DNA of 64,000 nucleotides from JAQGMV01 sp035626595 (GCA_035626595.1 DASPNJ010000053.1:1-64000), one strand, 5' to 3'. Counted from the first letter of the stretch, positions 52,973-62,316 are shown. Notes: generated by a model from the letters alone, not told the origin. Numbers and translations are program-made.

Positions 52973-54415
52973 CTACGGCGCTCCGGCTTCCTCGCCGCTG
53001 GGGGATGTGGTGATGTACCGCGGCTGCGTCAGCACCTCCGGCTTGAGCACGTCGTCGAGCTGCGCCTTGGTCATCCAGCCTTTCTCCAGCACGAGCTCGT
53101 ACACGCTGCGCCCGGTCTCGTAGGCTTCCTTCGCCACGGCCGTCGTGCGCTCATAGCCGATGAACGGGTTGAGCGCCGTGACGATGCCGATCGAGTTCTC
53201 CACCAGCCAGCGCAGGTGCGCCTTGTTGGCGGTGATGCCCTTCACGCAGCGCGCGGCGAGCGCGAGGCAGGCACTGCGCAGATGCGTCAAGCTCTTGAAC
53301 AGGCTGTGCGCGATGATCGGCTCGAACGCGTTCAACTGGAGCTGCCCGCCTTCGGCCGCGAGCGTCACGGTCACGTCGTTGCCGATCACCTCGAAAGCAA
53401 CCTGATTGACGACCTCGGGCATCACCGGATTCACCTTCCCCGGCATGATGGACGAGCCCGCCTGCACCGCGGGCAGATTGATCTCGTTCAAGCCGGCGCG
53501 CGGGCCCGAAGACAGGAGCCGCAGGTCGTTGCAGGTCTTCGAGAGCTTCACCGCAACGCGCTTCAACACGCCCGAGAGCTGGACGAACGCGCCGGCGTCC
53601 TGTGTCGCCTCCACGAGGTTCGGCGCGACGATCAACTGAATGCCCGTGATGTCGGTCAGGCGCGCGCATACCAGCTCGGCGTACTTCGGATGCGCATTGA
53701 TGCCGGTGCCGATCGCGGTCGCGCCGAGGTTGATCTCGTGGATGAGCAGCGCGGCCTCCTTCAGGCGCTGCTCGTCCTCCTCCAGCATGACCGCGTACGT
53801 CGAAAACTCCTGGCCGAGCGTCATTGGAACCGCATCCTGGAGCTGGGTCCGGCCCATCTTGAGCACGTCGGCGAATTCCCTCGCCTTCTCGTCGAATGCA
53901 GCGCGCAGCTCCGCCATCGCGGTGGTGAGATGCTTGATGCCGAAATGGAGCGCGAGCTTGACCGCCGTGGGATACACGTCGTTCGTGCTCTGGCTCATGT
54001 TCACGTCTTCGACCGGGTGCAGGTACTGGTAGTCGCCGCGCTGGCGCCCGAGAAGCTCGAGCGCGCGGTTCGCGATCACCTCGTTCGCGTTCATGTTGGT
54101 GGATGTGCCGGCGCCGCCCTGGATCACGTCCACCACGAATTCGGACAGGAGCGATCCGTTGCGCACCTCCTCGCAGGCTTCCGCGATGACGCGCGCCTTG
54201 TCATCCGCAAGCAGCCCCAGCTCGTTATTCGCAAGTGCCGCGGCTTCCTTCACGCAGGCGAGCGCCGCCACGAGATCGGGATAGATCGATATCGGCGTGC
54301 CGGTGATCGGGAAATTCTCGAGCGCGCGCAGCGTGTGCACGCCGTAGTACGCATTGGCGGGCACCGAGCGTTCGCCGAGCAGGTCGTGCTCGCGTCGGAC
54401 TGGAGTCGAGGACAT
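52973..54415 (-). CDS. aspA: Aspartate ammonia-lyase
   Basis: Cleaves aspartate to fumarate and ammonia. The 480-residue fumarase/aspartase-superfamily protein has TSTNMNANEVIANRA, the SQSTNDVYPTA motif and the signature GSSIMPGKVNP with the active-site Ser. Length matches AspA rather than argininosuccinate lyase. The adjacent glutamate/aspartate importer supports aspartate catabolism. Confidence 0.93.
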   Translation of the reverse strand: MSSTPVRREHDLLGERSVPANAYYGVHTLRALENFPITGTPISIYPDLVAALACVKEAAALANNELGLLADDKARVIAEACEEVRNGSLLSEFVVDVIQGGAGTSTNMNANEVIANRALELLGRQRGDYQYLHPVEDVNMSQSTNDVYPTAVKLALHFGIKHLTTAMAELRAAFDEKAREFADVLKMGRTQLQDAVPMTLGQEFSTYAVMLEEDEQRLKEAALLIHEINLGATAIGTGINAHPKYAELVCARLTDITGIQLIVAPNLVEATQDAGAFVQLSGVLKRVAVKLSKTCNDLRLLSSGPRAGLNEINLPAVQAGSSIMPGKVNPVMPEVVNQVAFEVIGNDVTVTLAAEGGQLQLNAFEPIIAHSLFKSLTHLRSACLALAARCVKGITANKAHLRWLVENSIGIVTALNPFIGYERTTAVAKEAYETGRSVYELVLEKGWMTKAQLDDVLKPEVLTQPRYITTSPSGEEAGAP

Positions 54416-54567
54416 TCAGGGCGATAAGCTCAAACGAGGTCGTGGGCGATACTACCGGACGTGAGCCCGAAAAGGCCTTGTAGACAAGCCGTACGCCTTG
54501 GGCTAGATTTGTCGCGGTTCGTCTTAAGTCACTCTCACATAACGAATATCACGTGCCAGGAGACCTC

Positions 54568-55482
54568 ATGAAACGTTCATCGATGATCGTACTCGCGCTC
54601 GCGGGCGCGCTCGCTTATGCGATTCCGGCCGGCGCCGCTGAGCTCACCGGCACGCTGAAGAAGATCAAGGACAGCGGCAGCATCACGCTCGGGCATCGCG
54701 ATGCTTCGATCCCGTTCTCCTATTACGACGACAAGCAGCAGCCCGTCGGTTACGCGATCGACCTGTGCATGCGCGTCGTCGATGCGATCAAGACCGAGCT
54801 CAAGATGCCGAAGCTCGACGTGAAACACCAGCTCGTCACCTCGGCCAACCGCATTCCGCTCATGGCGAACGGGACGATCGACCTCGAGTGCGGCTCGACC
54901 ACGAACAATATCGCGCGGCAGAAAGAGGTCGCGTTCACGATCACGCACTTCCTGACGGCGAGCCGCTACGTCACGAAGAAGTCCTCGAACATCAAATCGA
55001 TCAACGATCTCAAGGGCAAGACGATCGTCTCGACCGCCGGCACGACGAACATCAAGCAGGCGACCGACATGAACAACGACAAGAAAATGGGGATGAACAT
55101 CATCCCGGCGAACGGTCACCCGGAAGCGTTCCAGATGGTCGAGACCGGACGCGCAGTGGCCTTCGTGATGGACGACATCCTGCTCTACAGCCTGGTCGCG
55201 CAGTCGCGGAACCCGTCGGACTACGTGATCTCGAGCGATGCGTTTTCGCTGCCCGAGCCGTACGGCATCATGCTGCGCAGGGACGATCCGGCGTTCAAGA
55301 AGGTCGTCGACAACGCGATGACCCAGACCTACAAGAGCGGCGCGATCAACGCGATTTACGAGAAATGGTTCCTGAAGCCGATCCCGCCGAAGAACATCAA
55401 CCTGAACGTGCCGATGTCTCCGCTCTTCAAGAACGTGATCGCGAAGCCGACCGATTCGGGCGATCCGACGGCCTACAAATAA
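54568..55482 (+). CDS. gltI: Glutamate/aspartate ABC transporter substrate-binding protein
   Basis: Periplasmic family 3 solute-binding protein, 304 residues with a signal peptide ending about AGAA. Motifs include GSITLGHRDASIPFSYYD, GYAIDLCMRVVDAI, the ligand loop GTIDLECGSTTNN and STAGTTNIKQ, close to GltI. I chose ATG 54568 because AGGAGA lies 5 nt ahead; a GTG at 54553 is open but lies upstream of that site. First gene of the importer. Confidence 0.93.
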   Translation: MKRSSMIVLALAGALAYAIPAGAAELTGTLKKIKDSGSITLGHRDASIPFSYYDDKQQPVGYAIDLCMRVVDAIKTELKMPKLDVKHQLVTSANRIPLMANGTIDLECGSTTNNIARQKEVAFTITHFLTASRYVTKKSSNIKSINDLKGKTIVSTAGTTNIKQATDMNNDKKMGMNIIPANGHPEAFQMVETGRAVAFVMDDILLYSLVAQSRNPSDYVISSDAFSLPEPYGIMLRRDDPAFKKVVDNAMTQTYKSGAINAIYEKWFLKPIPPKNINLNVPMSPLFKNVIAKPTDSGDPTAYK

Positions 55483-55498
55483 GCGGTAGGCTGCATAC

Positions 55499-55530
55499 AC
55501 GGGGGACCAATGCGGTCCCCCGTTTTGTTT
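55499..55530 (+). terminator. Hairpin with T-rich tail between gltI and gltJ (attenuating terminator)
   Basis: ACGGGGGACC, a loop AATGC, GGTCCCCCGT and then TTTGTTT: a 10-bp perfect stem. As the permease and ATPase genes follow in the same direction, it probably acts as a partial terminator or 3' stabiliser giving excess binding protein. Confidence 0.85.
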
Positions 55531-55543
55531 CACGGGGCGGCGC

Positions 55544-56302
55544 GTGAAATACAACTGGGATTGGAGCATATACCTCAAGCCGGCGGCTGACGGATCCGGC
55601 ACATGGATCGCGTATCTCGTCGCCGGCCTGGGCTGGACGCTCGTGACGGCGCTCGCGGCGTGGCTGATCGCGCTGGCGATCGGATCGCTGGTCGGGACAC
55701 TGCGCACCACGCCGATGAAATGGGTGGTGCGGCTCGGCAATGCCTACGTCGAGCTCTTTCGCAACGTCCCGCTGCTGGTGCAGATGTTCCTGTGGTTCTT
55801 CGTCGTGCCGGAGCTGCTGCCGAAGGACCTGGGCGACACGGTGAAGCAGATGCCGCCGCCGTGGGGCTCGTATCTGCCGGCGGTGTTGTGTCTCGGTCTC
55901 TATACATCGGTGCGCGTGGCCGAGCAGGTGCGCGCGGGCATCCAGTCGCTGCCGCGCGGACAGATGATGGCCGCCACGGCGCTCGGACTGACGGGGCCCC
56001 AGGCCTATCGGTTCGTCGTGCTGCCGATGGCGTTCCGCATCATCCTGCCGCCGCTCACCTCCGAGTTCCTGAACGTCATCAAGAACTCCTCCGTCGCGCT
56101 CACGATCGGCCTGCTGGAGCTCACCGGCCGCGCCCGCGCGATGCAGGAGTTCAGCTTCAAGGTCTTCGAAGCGTTCGCCGCTGCGACGGTGATCTACCTG
56201 CTGACGAATCTCGTCGTCGTGCTGCTCATGCGGGCACTGGAACGCAAGGTGCGGGTGCCGGGCTTCATCGGGTCGGCGCCGCAGGGCACGGGCGGACACT
56301 GA
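55544..56302 (+). CDS. gltJ: Glutamate/aspartate ABC transporter permease GltJ
   Basis: A 252-residue inner-membrane permease of the HisMQ group with the coupling motif RAGIQSLPRGQMMAATALGL. Five to six hydrophobic segments. The GTG start follows GGGGCGGC, a weak ribosome site. The stop TGA shares its A with the gltK ATG (TGATG). Confidence 0.92.
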   Translation: MKYNWDWSIYLKPAADGSGTWIAYLVAGLGWTLVTALAAWLIALAIGSLVGTLRTTPMKWVVRLGNAYVELFRNVPLLVQMFLWFFVVPELLPKDLGDTVKQMPPPWGSYLPAVLCLGLYTSVRVAEQVRAGIQSLPRGQMMAATALGLTGPQAYRFVVLPMAFRIILPPLTSEFLNVIKNSSVALTIGLLELTGRARAMQEFSFKVFEAFAAATVIYLLTNLVVVLLMRALERKVRVPGFIGSAPQGTGGH

Positions 56303-56994
56303 TGTTCAGCGGCTACGACTTCGACGTGATCCAACGCTCGTGGGTGTATCTCTTTCGCGAGGGCATGACCTTCACCGTCACGCTCACGCTGATGGCAATG
56401 ACGGGCGGGATCATCTTCGGCACGTTGCTCGCGATGATGCGGCTTTCTCGCTTCACGGTGCTTGGCATGATCGCCGGAGGCTACGTGAACCTGATGCGCT
56501 CGGTTCCGCTGGTCCTCGTGATCTTCTGGTTCTACTTTCTGGTGCCGTACATCGGGGCCTGGATGATCGGCGCCTCTCAGCCCATTGCAGTCGGCGCCTT
56601 CTGGTCTTCCGTCATCACGTTCACGATGTTCGAGGCCGCGTACTATTCCGAGATCATGCGTGCGGGCATACAGTCGATTCCGCGCGGGCAGGTGGCTGCG
56701 GGGCAGGCGCTGGGGCTCAACTACTGGCACACGATGGGCCACGTCGTGCTGCCGCAGGCGTTTCGGAACATGCTGCCCGTGCTGCTCACGCAGACGATCA
56801 TCCTGTTCCAGGACACGAGCCTCGTGTACGTGATCTCGGTTACCGATTTCTTCGGCGCCGCGGCCAAGGTCGCGAACCGCGATTACCGGCTGGTCGAGAT
56901 GTACACCTTCGTCGCGGTGATCTACTTCATCATCTCGTTTTCGCTGTCGTACGTCGTGAAGCGGCTGCAGCAGCGCCTGGCGGTCGTGCGATGA
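56302..56994 (+). CDS. gltK: Glutamate/aspartate ABC transporter permease GltK
   Basis: A 230-residue HisMQ-type permease and partner of GltJ, with the coupling motif RAGIQSIPRGQVAAGQALGL and five main helices. The start overlaps the gltJ stop by one base. A family-A half repeat separates it from gltL. Confidence 0.92.
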   Translation: MFSGYDFDVIQRSWVYLFREGMTFTVTLTLMAMTGGIIFGTLLAMMRLSRFTVLGMIAGGYVNLMRSVPLVLVIFWFYFLVPYIGAWMIGASQPIAVGAFWSSVITFTMFEAAYYSEIMRAGIQSIPRGQVAAGQALGLNYWHTMGHVVLPQAFRNMLPVLLTQTIILFQDTSLVYVISVTDFFGAAAKVANRDYRLVEMYTFVAVIYFIISFSLSYVVKRLQQRLAVVR

Positions 56995-57000
56995 AACGTC

Positions 57001-57045
57001 TGCCCCCCTCCCCCGACCCCTCTCCCGCAAGGGGGGCGGGGAGAT
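57001..57045. repeat. Palindromic repeat family A-like half element between gltK and gltL
   Basis: TGCCCCCCTCCCCCGACCCC, then TCTCCCGC and AAGGGGGGCGGGGAGA. It is the nearest relative of the element at 7736. Confidence 0.7.
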
Positions 57046-57079
57046 TCGTGACGCCGCCGCGGCGGCGTAAAGAGATCGA

Positions 57080-57808
57080 ATGATCGAATTTCGTAACGTG
57101 AGCAAGTGGTACGGCAGCTTCCAGGTGCTGAAGAACTGCTCGACGCGCGTGGACAAGGGCCAGGTCGTCGTGGTCTGCGGACCTTCCGGCTCCGGCAAAT
57201 CGACACTCATCAAGTGTGTCAACGGCCTCGAGCCGTTCCAGGAGGGCGAGATCATCGTGAACGGCGAATCCGTGGGCGCCAAAGGCACGAATCTCAACCG
57301 GCTGCGCTCGCGCATCGGCATGGTGTTCCAGCACTTCGAGCTCTTTCCGCACATGAACGTGCTGCAGAACCTCGAGCTCGGTCAGGTGAAGGTGCTGGGG
57401 CGCAGCGCGGCGGAAGCGCGCGAGAAGTCGACGGCGCTGTTGAAACGCGTGGGCCTCGAAGCGCACGCGCAGAAGTTTCCGGGGCAGCTCTCGGGCGGTC
57501 AGCAGCAGCGCGTCGCCATCGCCCGCGGCCTTGCCATGGATCCGATCGCGATGCTGTTCGACGAGCCGACTTCGGCCCTCGATCCGGAGATGATCAACGA
57601 GGTGCTCGACGTGATGGTCGAGCTCGCGCAGGAAGGCATGACCATGATGGTGGTCACCCACGAGATGGGCTTCGCGCGCAAGGTCGCGCACCGCGTGATC
57701 TTCATGGACCAGGGCGAGATCGTCGAGGATGCGACCAAGGAGGAATTCTTCGGCAGTCCGCGCTCGGAGCGCGCGCAGTTGTTTCTCTCGAAGATCCTGC
57801 ATCACTGA
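57080..57808 (+). CDS. gltL: Glutamate/aspartate ABC transporter ATP-binding protein
   Basis: A 242-residue ABC ATPase that powers GltJK. Walker A is GPSGSGKST, the Q-loop is in MVFQHFELFPHMNVLQN, the signature is LSGGQQQRVAIARGLAM, Walker B is MLFDEPTSALDPE and the switch His is in VVTHEMGFA. All key residues are intact. Last gene of the importer. Confidence 0.96.
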   Translation: MIEFRNVSKWYGSFQVLKNCSTRVDKGQVVVVCGPSGSGKSTLIKCVNGLEPFQEGEIIVNGESVGAKGTNLNRLRSRIGMVFQHFELFPHMNVLQNLELGQVKVLGRSAAEAREKSTALLKRVGLEAHAQKFPGQLSGGQQQRVAIARGLAMDPIAMLFDEPTSALDPEMINEVLDVMVELAQEGMTMMVVTHEMGFARKVAHRVIFMDQGEIVEDATKEEFFGSPRSERAQLFLSKILHH

Positions 57809-57809
57809 C

Positions 57810-57863
57810 CGTAGGGTTGCGCTGGGAGCGCACCGGCCGGTGCGTCACTGACGCCACCCTACG
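57810..57863. repeat. Palindromic repeat family C, full element between gltL and argE
   Basis: CGTAGGGTTGCGCTGGGAGC + GCACCGG on the left and CCGGTGCGTCACTGACGCCA + CCCTACG on the right are inverted arms. Its ends run into the argE stop codon. The same arms flank the aldehyde dehydrogenase gene at 24330 and 25768. Confidence 0.8.
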
Positions 57864-59022
57864 TAAGGCGCTCCATCAATTTGCGCAGGAAGCGCTCGCA
57901 CGTTTCCACCTGCGCGAGCTCGATGTATTCGTTCGGCTTGTGCGCCTGCTCGATCGACCCCGGGCCGCACACGACGCTGGGAATGCCGGCGCGCTGGAAC
58001 TGCGAAGCCTCGGTGCCGTAGGAGACCTTGCCGACCTCGCTCGTTCCAGTGAGCTCGTGGACGAGCGCGACGATGGCTGTCTCGGCGCTCGTGTCGAGCG
58101 CCGGGATCTCCGACATTTCGACGATCTCGAATCCGGCGTTGCTGTCGATCGCCTGCATCTCCGGTGCGATGCGCGTGGCGATGTGCGTCTCGAGCTCGGC
58201 GAGCAGCGCGAGCGGATCGTCGCCGGGCAGGTGCCTCACCTCGAAATCGAAGCTCGCTTCGTGCGGCACGATGTTGAGCGCCGTGCCGCCACGCATGACA
58301 CCCGTATGCACGGTGGTATGCACGATGTCGAACGCGTGATCGTAGGGGCCGTGGTCGCGCAGGCGCCGCGCCATGGCCTTCAGATACGCGACCGCCTCCG
58401 CCGCCGCCTCCACCGCGTTCACCGCTTTCGGCGCGTACGCCGAATGGGCGGCGCGCCCGCGCACGTGGCAGCGCCACGCTTTCTTGCCCTTGTGCGCGAT
58501 GACCGGCGTCATGAGCGTGGGCTCGCCAACGACGCAGCCGTCGGGCTTGATGCCGGCGCGGGCGAGATCGTCGATCAGGCGTCCCACGCCGATGCAGCCG
58601 ACCTCTTCGTCGTAGGAAAGCGCGAGGTGCAGCGGGCGGTTCAGGCGCGGCGCGAACTCCGGTAACAGCGCGAGCGCGATCGCGATGAAGCCTTTCATGT
58701 CGGAGGTGCCGCGGCCGTAGAGCCGCCCGCCCTCTTCCCGCATCGCGAACGGATCGCTCGCCCAGTCCTGCCCTTCTACCGGCACGACGTCGGTGTGTCC
58801 GGAAAGCACGAGACCGCCGGGACCGGCCGGGCCCAGCGTCGCGAAGAGGTTCGCCTTACGGCGCTCGTCGTCGAAGGTGAGGCGCACCTGCGCGCCGAAG
58901 CGCTCGAGCGTCGTGCGCACGTAATCGATGAGCTCGAGATTCGATTCACGGCTCACCGTCGGGAAAGCGACGAGCTTCGCGATCGAATCGACACAATGAC
59001 GGAGCTTGCCCGTATCGTTCAT
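57859..59022 (-). CDS. argE: Acetylornithine deacetylase (M20 family)
   Basis: Removes acetyl from N-acetylornithine in the linear arginine pathway; M20 metallopeptidase fold. In 387 residues it shows the zinc ligands in SGHTDVVPV and GRGTSDMKGF, the catalytic Glu in SYDEEVGCIG and the ArgE-type ending GTEASQFQRAGIPSVVCGPG. Related M20 amidohydrolases cannot be fully excluded. It lies between two ABC systems on the opposite strand. Confidence 0.86.
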   Translation of the reverse strand: MNDTGKLRHCVDSIAKLVAFPTVSRESNLELIDYVRTTLERFGAQVRLTFDDERRKANLFATLGPAGPGGLVLSGHTDVVPVEGQDWASDPFAMREEGGRLYGRGTSDMKGFIAIALALLPEFAPRLNRPLHLALSYDEEVGCIGVGRLIDDLARAGIKPDGCVVGEPTLMTPVIAHKGKKAWRCHVRGRAAHSAYAPKAVNAVEAAAEAVAYLKAMARRLRDHGPYDHAFDIVHTTVHTGVMRGGTALNIVPHEASFDFEVRHLPGDDPLALLAELETHIATRIAPEMQAIDSNAGFEIVEMSEIPALDTSAETAIVALVHELTGTSEVGKVSYGTEASQFQRAGIPSVVCGPGSIEQAHKPNEYIELAQVETCERFLRKLMERLT

Positions 59023-59064
59023 GACGGTAGTATGCTCTCGCGGAATTCGCCTGTGGAGAACCCC

Positions 59065-60636
59065 ATGCTGCGACTGCTGACGGCTGCACTCTTCGCGTTC
59101 CCCGTGTTCCTGCTGGCATCACAGCCGCTGCGCGCGGCGGACATCACGATCGCGCTCGGCGGCGACGTCACCTCGATCGACCCGCACTTCCACAACCTGA
59201 CGCCGAACAACAACATCGGCAATCACATTTTCGAGACGCTCGTCGGCAAGGACGCGCGCGGACGGCAGATACCGCTGCTGGCCGAATCGTGGCGCGCAGT
59301 GGACGACCTCACTTGGGAGTTCAAGCTGCGCAAGGGAGTCAAGTTCCACGACGGCTCCGATTTCACGGCCGCCGACGTCGCCTTCAGCATCGACCGGGTG
59401 CCGCTGGTACCCAACAGCCCCTCGCCCTTCACCACCTACAGCAAGCAGATCGTGGAGAAGATCGTGGTCGATCCGCTTACGATACGGCTGCGCACCGCCA
59501 CGCCATACCCGCTGATGCCCACGGACATGGGGACGATCATGATCGTCTCGAGCCGTGCCGCAAAAGGCGCGTCCACCGAGGATTTCAACAGCGGCAAGGC
59601 CGCGGTCGGCACCGGCCCATGGCGGTTCGTCCGCTGGCAGAAAGGCGATCGCGTCGAGCTCGCGCGGTTCGACGGGTATTGGGGCAAGAAGGCGCCGTGG
59701 GACCGCGCAATCTTCCGCATCATCACGTCGGATCCGACGCGGGTCGCGTCGCTCCTCGCGGGCGAGGTGCGCGCGATCGAGAACGTGCCGACCGCGGACC
59801 TCGCGAAGCTCGCGAAGCACCCGGAGCTTTCGCTCTATCGCGTCGTCTCACTGCGCGTGATGTACGTCCACCTCGACAGCGCGCGCGACAAATCCCCGTT
59901 CGTGACGGACAAGGCCGGGCGGCCGCTCGACAAGAACCCGCTGAAGGACGTGCGGGTGCGCCGCGCGCTTTCGAAAGCGATCAACCGGCAGGCGCTGGTG
60001 GAGCGCGTGATGGAAGGCGCCGCGCGCGCGACCGGTCAGCTCATGCCCGAAGGCACGTTCGGCTACATCCCCTCGCTCAAGCCCGAGGGGTACGATCCGG
60101 AAGGCGCGCGCAAGCTCCTTGCCGAAGCCGGTTATCCCGATGGATTCGGCCTCACCATCCACGGGCCGAACAATCGCTACGTGAACGACGAGCAGATCAC
60201 GCAGACGATCGCGCAGATGCTGACGCGCGTCGGCATCGCAACGAAAGTGGACACGATGCCTTCGTCGGTGTTCTTCTCCCGCGGCAGCAAGCTCGAGTTC
60301 AGCATGATGCTGGTCGGCTGGGGCTCCGACACCGCGGAAGCTTCCTCGCCGCTCAAGGCGCTGCTTGCGACCTACAGCAAGGAAAAAGGCATGGGCTCGT
60401 CCAACCGCGGGCGCTATTCCAACCCTAAGATGGATGCGCTGCTCGAGCAGGCGCTCGCCACGGTCGACGATACCAAGCGCGAAAAGCTCCTGCAGCAGGC
60501 GACCGAGCTCGCGATGAGCGACGTCGGCATCATTCCGCTGTACCACCAGGAGAACCTCTGGGCGACGCGCAGGGGCATCACGTACACGCCGCGCGCGGAC
60601 GAGCGCACGTTCGCGCATCAGTTCATCGGCAAGTGA
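59065..60636 (+). CDS. Peptide/oligopeptide ABC transporter substrate-binding protein, copy 1
   Basis: Family 5 periplasmic binding protein of 523 residues with a signal peptide (about 1-23, ending PLRA). Landmarks are LGGDVTSIDPHFHNL, LRKGVKFHDGSDFTAADVAF and a C-terminal region ending in AHQFIGK. I chose ATG 59065, with GGAGA 6 nt ahead; a longer form from 59032 is possible. A TAGTAT box lies about 30 nt upstream. The next gene encodes a close relative. Confidence 0.92.
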   Translation: MLRLLTAALFAFPVFLLASQPLRAADITIALGGDVTSIDPHFHNLTPNNNIGNHIFETLVGKDARGRQIPLLAESWRAVDDLTWEFKLRKGVKFHDGSDFTAADVAFSIDRVPLVPNSPSPFTTYSKQIVEKIVVDPLTIRLRTATPYPLMPTDMGTIMIVSSRAAKGASTEDFNSGKAAVGTGPWRFVRWQKGDRVELARFDGYWGKKAPWDRAIFRIITSDPTRVASLLAGEVRAIENVPTADLAKLAKHPELSLYRVVSLRVMYVHLDSARDKSPFVTDKAGRPLDKNPLKDVRVRRALSKAINRQALVERVMEGAARATGQLMPEGTFGYIPSLKPEGYDPEGARKLLAEAGYPDGFGLTIHGPNNRYVNDEQITQTIAQMLTRVGIATKVDTMPSSVFFSRGSKLEFSMMLVGWGSDTAEASSPLKALLATYSKEKGMGSSNRGRYSNPKMDALLEQALATVDDTKREKLLQQATELAMSDVGIIPLYHQENLWATRRGITYTPRADERTFAHQFIGK

Positions 60637-62276
60637 AGCGCCGAGCTTCACCCCCACCCTATCCCGCCCCCATAAAGGGGGAGGGGACTGTCTCCTTCCC
60701 CCTCGACGCGGGAAGGTGGGGATGGGGGTGGGGGTGTGCGCTCCTCCTCGCCTTTGCTACGCAGCTCGCGGCCGCCGCGGAGCTTCGCATCGGCCTCTCC
60801 GCCGACGTCACCACACTCGACCCGCATTTCGTCGCGGCCGCACCCAACCTCACCGTTCAGCAGCACATCTTCGAGGGGCTGGTGCGCATCGACGAGCGCG
60901 GGCGGGTCACCCCCGGCATCGCCGCGTCGTGGACGACGCCGGACCCGCTGACCTGGGAGCTCAAGATTCGGCCGGGCGTGAAATTTCACGACGGCTCCGA
61001 TCTCACGCTCGACGATATCGTCTACTCGCTCGAACGGCCGCTCGCGATCAAGGGGAGCCCCGGCGGCTACGCAACGTATGTGCGGCCGATCGTCGCGAAG
61101 CAGATCGTGGACAAGCACACGTTGCGGCTCAAGACCGCGACACCCTACGGGCCCCTCCTCCAGGATCTCGCGCACGTGCTGATCGTCTCCAAACGCGTGG
61201 CGGCGCGCGCCGATGGACCGGATTTCGACAGCGGCAAGGCGGCGATCGGGACAGGCCCGTTCAAGCTCGTGAAGTTCGCGCGCGGCGACCGGGTGCAGCT
61301 CGCGCGCAACGATGCGTACTGGGGCGGCAAGCCCGAGTGGGAAGCGGTGTCGCTGCGCATCCTGCCGAACGACCCCACGCGCACCGCGGCGCTGCTTTCG
61401 GGCGACCTCGATGCGATCGAGAACGTGCCGACCGCCGATCTCGCGCGCTTGAAGAAAAGCGCCGGGCACCGGCTCGCGCAGACCGTTTCGTGGCGCACGA
61501 TCCTGCTGCACCTCGACCAGAGCCGCACGCCGCCGCCGGGCGTCACCGACAAGTCGGGCAAACCGCTCGCCGCGAATCCCTTCAAGGACGTGCGCGTGCG
61601 CCAGGCGCTGTCGCGCGCGATCAACCGGCAGGCGATCGCCGAGCGCGTGATGGAGGGTCTCGCGCTACCGGCCGGGAACGTCGTGAGCCCGAGCGTGATC
61701 GGCCACGACCCGGCGGTGAAGCCGGATCCATACGATCCGGAAGCGGCGAAGAAGCTGCTGGCGGCGGCCGGCTACGCGAACGGCTTCACGATGACGCTCG
61801 TCACGCCGAACAACCGCTACATCAACGACGAACAGGTCGCGCAGACGGTGGCGCAGATGTTCTCGCGCATCGGGGTGACCACCAAAGTCGATGCGATGCC
61901 GCTCGCCGTCTACTTCGGCAAGGCGCGCAATCAGGAGTTCGGCGCGGCGCTGCTCGGATGGGGATCGCTCGCCGCGGACCTCGCGCTGCGCTCGCTCGCG
62001 CTCACGGTCAATCCTGACAAGGGCTACGGCACGTGGAACTGGGCGCGCTATTCCAATCCCGCGCTGGACAAGCTGGTGGAGCAATCGCTTGCGACCGTGG
62101 ATGCGGCCAAGCGCGAGGCTGCCGCACGCGCGGCGAGCGCGCACGCGGCGCGCGAGGTCGCGTTCATCCCGCTCCATTACCAGATCGTGACGTGGGCGAT
62201 GAAGCACTCGCTCGATTACGCGGCGCGCACGGACGAGTTCACCTTTGCTCATCATTTCCGCACCGCTGCGAAATAG
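60633..62276 (+). CDS. Peptide/oligopeptide ABC transporter substrate-binding protein, copy 2, repeat-encoded signal peptide
   Basis: A 547-residue family 5 binding protein, a tandem paralogue of the gene before it (shared GVKFHDGSD, NPFKDVRVRQALSRAINRQA, NNRYINDEQVAQT). The only available start is a GTG overlapping the previous stop. It yields a long basic n-region of which residues 6-34 come from a palindromic repeat, then an ordinary hydrophobic core (CALLLAFATQLAAAA, 35-49). Export therefore looks preserved despite the insertion. It would feed the permeases that follow. Confidence 0.88.
   Translation: MKRRASPPPYPAPIKGEGTVSFPLDAGRWGWGWGCALLLAFATQLAAAAELRIGLSADVTTLDPHFVAAAPNLTVQQHIFEGLVRIDERGRVTPGIAASWTTPDPLTWELKIRPGVKFHDGSDLTLDDIVYSLERPLAIKGSPGGYATYVRPIVAKQIVDKHTLRLKTATPYGPLLQDLAHVLIVSKRVAARADGPDFDSGKAAIGTGPFKLVKFARGDRVQLARNDAYWGGKPEWEAVSLRILPNDPTRTAALLSGDLDAIENVPTADLARLKKSAGHRLAQTVSWRTILLHLDQSRTPPPGVTDKSGKPLAANPFKDVRVRQALSRAINRQAIAERVMEGLALPAGNVVSPSVIGHDPAVKPDPYDPEAAKKLLAAAGYANGFTMTLVTPNNRYINDEQVAQTVAQMFSRIGVTTKVDAMPLAVYFGKARNQEFGAALLGWGSLAADLALRSLALTVNPDKGYGTWNWARYSNPALDKLVEQSLATVDAAKREAAARAASAHAAREVAFIPLHYQIVTWAMKHSLDYAARTDEFTFAHHFRTAAK
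60649..60735. repeat. Palindromic repeat family A, full element inside a signal-peptide coding region
   Basis: Left CACCCCCACCCTATCCCGCC with CCCATAAAGGGGGAGGGG, and right CCTTCCCCCTCGACGCGGGA with AGGTGGGGATGGGGGTG. Same two-part build as the element in pbpC. It lies wholly within the start of the second binding-protein gene. Confidence 0.85.
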
Positions 62277-62278
62277 CA

Positions 62279-62305
62279 CTGGATTCCCGCCTTCGCGGGA
62301 ATGAC
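62279..62305. repeat. Palindromic repeat family B, half element
   Basis: CTGGATTCCCGCCTTCGCGG + GAATGAC, the right arm of the family seen at 32370 and 37543, in the 40-nt gap between the binding protein and permease genes. Confidence 0.8.
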
Positions 62306-62316
62306 GAGGAGCCCCG

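Noticed and set aside
58795..59064. Extended N-terminus of the first peptide-binding protein
   Set aside because: The extra 90 codons overlap the argE 5' end and lack a signal sequence, while ATG 59065 has a good ribosome site and begins a normal signal peptide.
7736..62305. Treating the scattered palindromes as CRISPR repeats or insertion sequences
   Set aside because: They are not regularly spaced with unique spacers, and none carries a transposase or target-site duplication that I can see.
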